From the NCBI GenBank assembly GCA_001770165.1, contig MEQJ01000104.1, positions 12,521-61,327 of the forward strand: a stretch of DNA of 48,807 nt, read 5' to 3'. This DNA is from Bdellovibrionales bacterium RIFOXYD1_FULL_53_11 (GTDB taxonomy: Bacteria; Bdellovibrionota; UBA1018). This document shows positions 46,315 to 48,807 of the stretch, one piece after another. A model generated the notes under the pieces. It worked only from the letters and a program-made list of their open reading frames with translations, did not search any database and had not been told where the DNA came from. Made by a program: the position numbers and the translations under genes. Numbering within the stretch: position 1 is the first letter of the stretch; the number at the start of each line of letters is the position of its first letter.

Positions 46315-48042
46315 ATGAGAATTTTATTGAGGCTTGCAAAATACCTGAGACCATACGTATGGCTTATTGTTATAAGTGCGCTGCTCGCCATTCCGCTCTC
46401 GGCGCTCAGATTCAGCCCGGTTCCGCTGATAAAACATATTGTCGATGATCTTCTTGTCAATCGCGACAAATCCAAACTTTTATTTTTCCCGCTGCTGTTC
46501 ATCGGTCTTTTTGCCCTTAATTTTGTGGTCCGCTTTTTCCATTATTATCTGCTGCGGATTGTCGTGGGCCGCATCAACCAGCGCATTAAAAACGATTTAT
46601 ACGAACACATCGTGGGCTTGTCGGCGGATTATTTCACCGCCCAGAGCACGGGCACCCTTATTTCGCGTGTAGGACTTGATCCGCAATACATTGATGGCGG
46701 CCTGTCCTGCATCAACGTTCTGATCCGGGAACCCGTGACGTTCATCTTCCTGCTGGGATACGCCTTTCTACAGAACTGGAAACTCACTCTCGTCACCCTC
46801 ATAATTTTTCCGCCGCTTGCCTGGGTCTTCACCGTTACCGGCAAAAATCTCAAACGCTATATCTCCCGCATGACCGAAGAAAATGCGCATCTTTATTCCG
46901 CCCTGCAAGAAAGCTTCACGGGCATCCGGGTCATAAAAACCTTCGGTCTCGAGCGGTATGCCCGGAATAAATTCGAACAGCGGAATGAAAATCTTGTCCG
47001 GTTTTATCTGAAAACCGCCGCACTTGAAGAGGCCGCCCATCCGATGGTCGAACTGATCACCGCTTTTGCGATAGCGGCCGTGATTTATTTCGGCGGCGCG
47101 CAGGTTCTGGCGGGCAAGATGTCCTCTGGCGACCTGATCGCCTTTTTCACCGCCTTCGGCCTGATGCTCAACCCGCTGCGCATGCTGAACGACATGAACA
47201 TGAAACTCAACGCCGCCGCAGCCGCGTGCAAGCGCGTATTCGAGGTTTTTGACTGGAAATCCAACCTGCGCGAAGCGGTCTCGCCCAGCCCCTTGAGGGA
47301 ATTTGTTGACAAAATATCCTTTGACTCCGTCTTTTTTGCATACCCGGACACCCCACAAAGAATTGTCCTAAAAGGTGTTTCCTTTGACGTTCCGAAGGGC
47401 GGTGTCGTCGCTCTTGTCGGCGCAAGCGGAGCCGGAAAAAGCTCTCTTGTCACCCTGCTTCCGCGCATCTTCGATGTCACCGGCGGCGCGGTCAGAATTG
47501 ACGGAACCGATATCCGCGATTTTGCCATTTCAGATCTCCGGCGGATGATCGCTGTCGTGAGCCAGGACGTCTTTCTTTTCAATGATTCTGTTGCCGAAAA
47601 CATCCGCTGCGGCCGGCTTGGAGCCTCGGACGCTGATATACACGAAGCCGCGCGGCGCGCCCACGCACTGGACTTCATTGAATCCATGCCGGACGGGTTC
47701 AATTCTGTAATCGGCGAACGGGGTCAAAAGCTTTCCGGCGGCGAACGCCAGCGGCTTTCGATTGCGCGCGCGTTCCTGCGGGAAGCGCCCATCCTCATTC
47801 TTGACGAGGCCACCTCAAGCCTGGATACAGCATCAGAGCGCGCCGTACAGAGCGCCCTTGAAGAACTCATGATCAACCGCACAACGCTGGTTGTGGCCCA
47901 CCGGCTCTCGACCATCAAGCATGCCAGCAGGATCATCGTCATGCGCGAAGGCGTTATTGTTGAATCCGGCGTCCATGACGAGCTTATCCGCCGCGGGGGT
48001 GAATACTCCCGGTTTCATTGTGCCGCGGAATACTCTGGATAA
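46315..48042 (+). CDS. msbA: Lipid A/lipid export ABC transporter MsbA
   Basis: A 575-residue half-transporter: six membrane helices (residues 1 to about 310) fused to an ATPase domain with GASGAGKSS (Walker A), the LSGGERQR signature, ILILDEATSSLD (Walker B) and the VAHRLST switch. It flips lipid A-core or other lipids across the inner membrane. ATG at 46315 after TAGGGA; the open frame upstream runs into galE and is discarded. The neighbouring sugar-enzyme fusion fits an envelope role. Some drug exporters look alike, so the substrate is inferred. Confidence 0.9.
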   Translation: MRILLRLAKYLRPYVWLIVISALLAIPLSALRFSPVPLIKHIVDDLLVNRDKSKLLFFPLLFIGLFALNFVVRFFHYYLLRIVVGRINQRIKNDLYEHIVGLSADYFTAQSTGTLISRVGLDPQYIDGGLSCINVLIREPVTFIFLLGYAFLQNWKLTLVTLIIFPPLAWVFTVTGKNLKRYISRMTEENAHLYSALQESFTGIRVIKTFGLERYARNKFEQRNENLVRFYLKTAALEEAAHPMVELITAFAIAAVIYFGGAQVLAGKMSSGDLIAFFTAFGLMLNPLRMLNDMNMKLNAAAAACKRVFEVFDWKSNLREAVSPSPLREFVDKISFDSVFFAYPDTPQRIVLKGVSFDVPKGGVVALVGASGAGKSSLVTLLPRIFDVTGGAVRIDGTDIRDFAISDLRRMIAVVSQDVFLFNDSVAENIRCGRLGASDADIHEAARRAHALDFIESMPDGFNSVIGERGQKLSGGERQRLSIARAFLREAPILILDEATSSLDTASERAVQSALEELMINRTTLVVAHRLSTIKHASRIIVMREGVIVESGVHDELIRRGGEYSRFHCAAEYSG

Positions 48043-48055
48043 ACCCTATAAACCC

Positions 48056-48098
48056 TTGACATTGGATTTTAAAAAAACGTAGCATGCCATACATGCTA
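48056..48098 (+). promoter_or_regulatory. Candidate mraY promoter with a dyad over the start codon
   Basis: TTGACA (48056-48061), 18 bases, TAGCAT (48080-48085). The expected transcript start is at about 48092, just before the ATG at 48093, which would leave almost no leader. TAGCATG (48080-48086) and CATGCTA (48092-48098) form a perfect seven-base inverted repeat with a five-base spacer covering the -10 box and the start codon. A TAAACCC direct repeat lies upstream at 48040-48055. Confidence 0.45.
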
Positions 48099-48807
48099 TT
48101 CCACCTTTTATACCCCTTGCACTTCAAAATTGCCGCCCTGAACGTTTTCAAATACATCAGCTTCCGCACTTTTGGTGCCGCAATAACAGCCGTCCTTGTC
48201 TGTCTGCTCGTCGGCCCGGCATTCATCAAATACCTGCAAAAAAAACAGATGGGACAGGCGGTCCGCGATGACGGCCCGCAATCCCACCTCGTAAAAAAGG
48301 GGACGCCCACAATGGGTGGCGGCCTCATTCTTCTTTCTATTACGGTTTCAACACTTCTTTGGGCGGATCTTACCAACAAGAACATCTGGATCGCCCTTGT
48401 AACAACAATTCTTTTTGCGGCAATAGGATATGTGGACGACTACAAAAAAGTCGTTCAAAAAAATCCCAAGGGTCTCTCCGGAAGGCAAAAACTCTTTTTC
48501 CAGTTTATTTTCGCCCTTGCCGCGGCCTATGTGATCTATTCCTTGAGGGATACGCCGCCCGTCTTGAAGTTCCCTTTCTTCAAGGGCTGGGCGCTTGATC
48601 TCGGCTGGCTTTTTGCCCCCTTCGCCGCATTTGTGATTGTCGGCGCCTCAAACGCGGTAAACCTGACTGATGGCCTTGACGGCCTTGCGGTCGGACCAAC
48701 CATAACCACCTCTGTCACCTTTCTTATTCTGGCATACTGCGCCGGACACGCAAAATTCGCCGAATATCTGCAAATTCCCCATATCGCCGGCGCGGGAGAA
48801 TTATCGA
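48093..48807 (+). CDS. mraY: Phospho-N-acetylmuramoyl-pentapeptide transferase, 3' end cut off
   Basis: The first 238 residues of MraY (usual length about 360), the integral membrane enzyme that makes lipid I from UDP-MurNAc-pentapeptide and undecaprenyl phosphate. KKGTPTMGGGLIL, the catalytic aspartates in GYVDDYKK and the NLTDGLDGLAVGP motif are present. Starts at ATG 48093 or, in frame, at 48084; neither has a ribosome site. The gene runs off the right edge. It follows msbA instead of murE-murF, so the division/wall cluster is arranged differently here or begins at this gene. Confidence 0.94.
   Translation, partial: MLFHLLYPLHFKIAALNVFKYISFRTFGAAITAVLVCLLVGPAFIKYLQKKQMGQAVRDDGPQSHLVKKGTPTMGGGLILLSITVSTLLWADLTNKNIWIALVTTILFAAIGYVDDYKKVVQKNPKGLSGRQKLFFQFIFALAAAYVIYSLRDTPPVLKFPFFKGWALDLGWLFAPFAAFVIVGASNAVNLTDGLDGLAVGPTITTSVTFLILAYCAGHAKFAEYLQIPHIAGAGELS

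Overview
The window reads as a contiguous stretch of a bacterial chromosome close to the replication origin. The organism looks like an anaerobic, hydrogen-metabolising bacterium of the deltaproteobacterial (Desulfobacterota-like) type. Support for this: a minus-strand block mnmG-rsmG-parA-parB-bactofilin-atp(b', b, delta, alpha, gamma, beta, epsilon), an arrangement I know from Desulfuromonas/Geobacter-type genomes; two parS-like palindromes beside parA; a Gram-negative-type msbA and a mraY gene; and a dense set of ferredoxin- and H2-linked enzymes. The lineage is an inference from gene order; I ran no phylogeny.

Layout. 1-4124: a secreted lytic transglycosylase (+) facing an unrecognised proline-rich secreted or anchored protein (-). 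4202-15581: a minus-strand housekeeping block reading sodB, mnmG, rsmG, parA, parB, bactofilin and seven F1/stalk subunits of ATP synthase (no a or c subunit). 15723-18460: a plus-strand 2-oxoacid:ferredoxin oxidoreductase operon (ferredoxin, alpha subunit, fused beta-gamma subunit). 18457-18783: a small XRE/HipB-like regulator on the minus strand. 18863-28369: a plus-strand operon with a QmoA/HdrA-like flavoprotein, a QmoC-like membrane cytochrome b fused to an HdrC-type Fe-S domain, a second HdrA, MvhD, [NiFe]-hydrogenase small and large subunits of the Mvh (3c) type, a hydrogenase maturation protease, a membrane histidine kinase and a one-domain response regulator. 28387-38699: an 11-gene complex I operon (nuoA-B-C-D-H-I-J-K-L-M-N, minus strand) without nuoE, F or G. 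38896-42843: a four-gene group 3b (sulfhydrogenase-type) [NiFe]-hydrogenase, hydB-G-D-A. 43035-48807: secreted thermonuclease, tRNA-Ala(CGC), recO, a galE-gmhB fusion, msbA, and the first two thirds of mraY, cut by the window edge.

How it may work together (inference). Positions 15723-42843 form a 27-kb energy-conservation island. The oxidoreductase would make reduced ferredoxin from 2-oxoacids. Complex I without the NADH module is expected to take electrons from ferredoxin or another soluble carrier and pump ions. The 3b hydrogenase would exchange electrons between NAD(P)H and H2. The most unusual part is the Qmo-like/Mvh cluster. It has the hydrogenase and the HdrA-type flavoproteins but no HdrB, the subunit that reduces heterodisulfide, and in its place carries a membrane cytochrome b subunit. 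This suggests a membrane-anchored H2:quinone (possibly flavin-bifurcating) complex rather than a classical soluble MvhADG-HdrABC. The ATP synthase upstream would use the resulting ion gradient.

I see no CRISPR array, insertion sequence, phage gene or rRNA gene. All gaps between genes are shorter than 300 bases.
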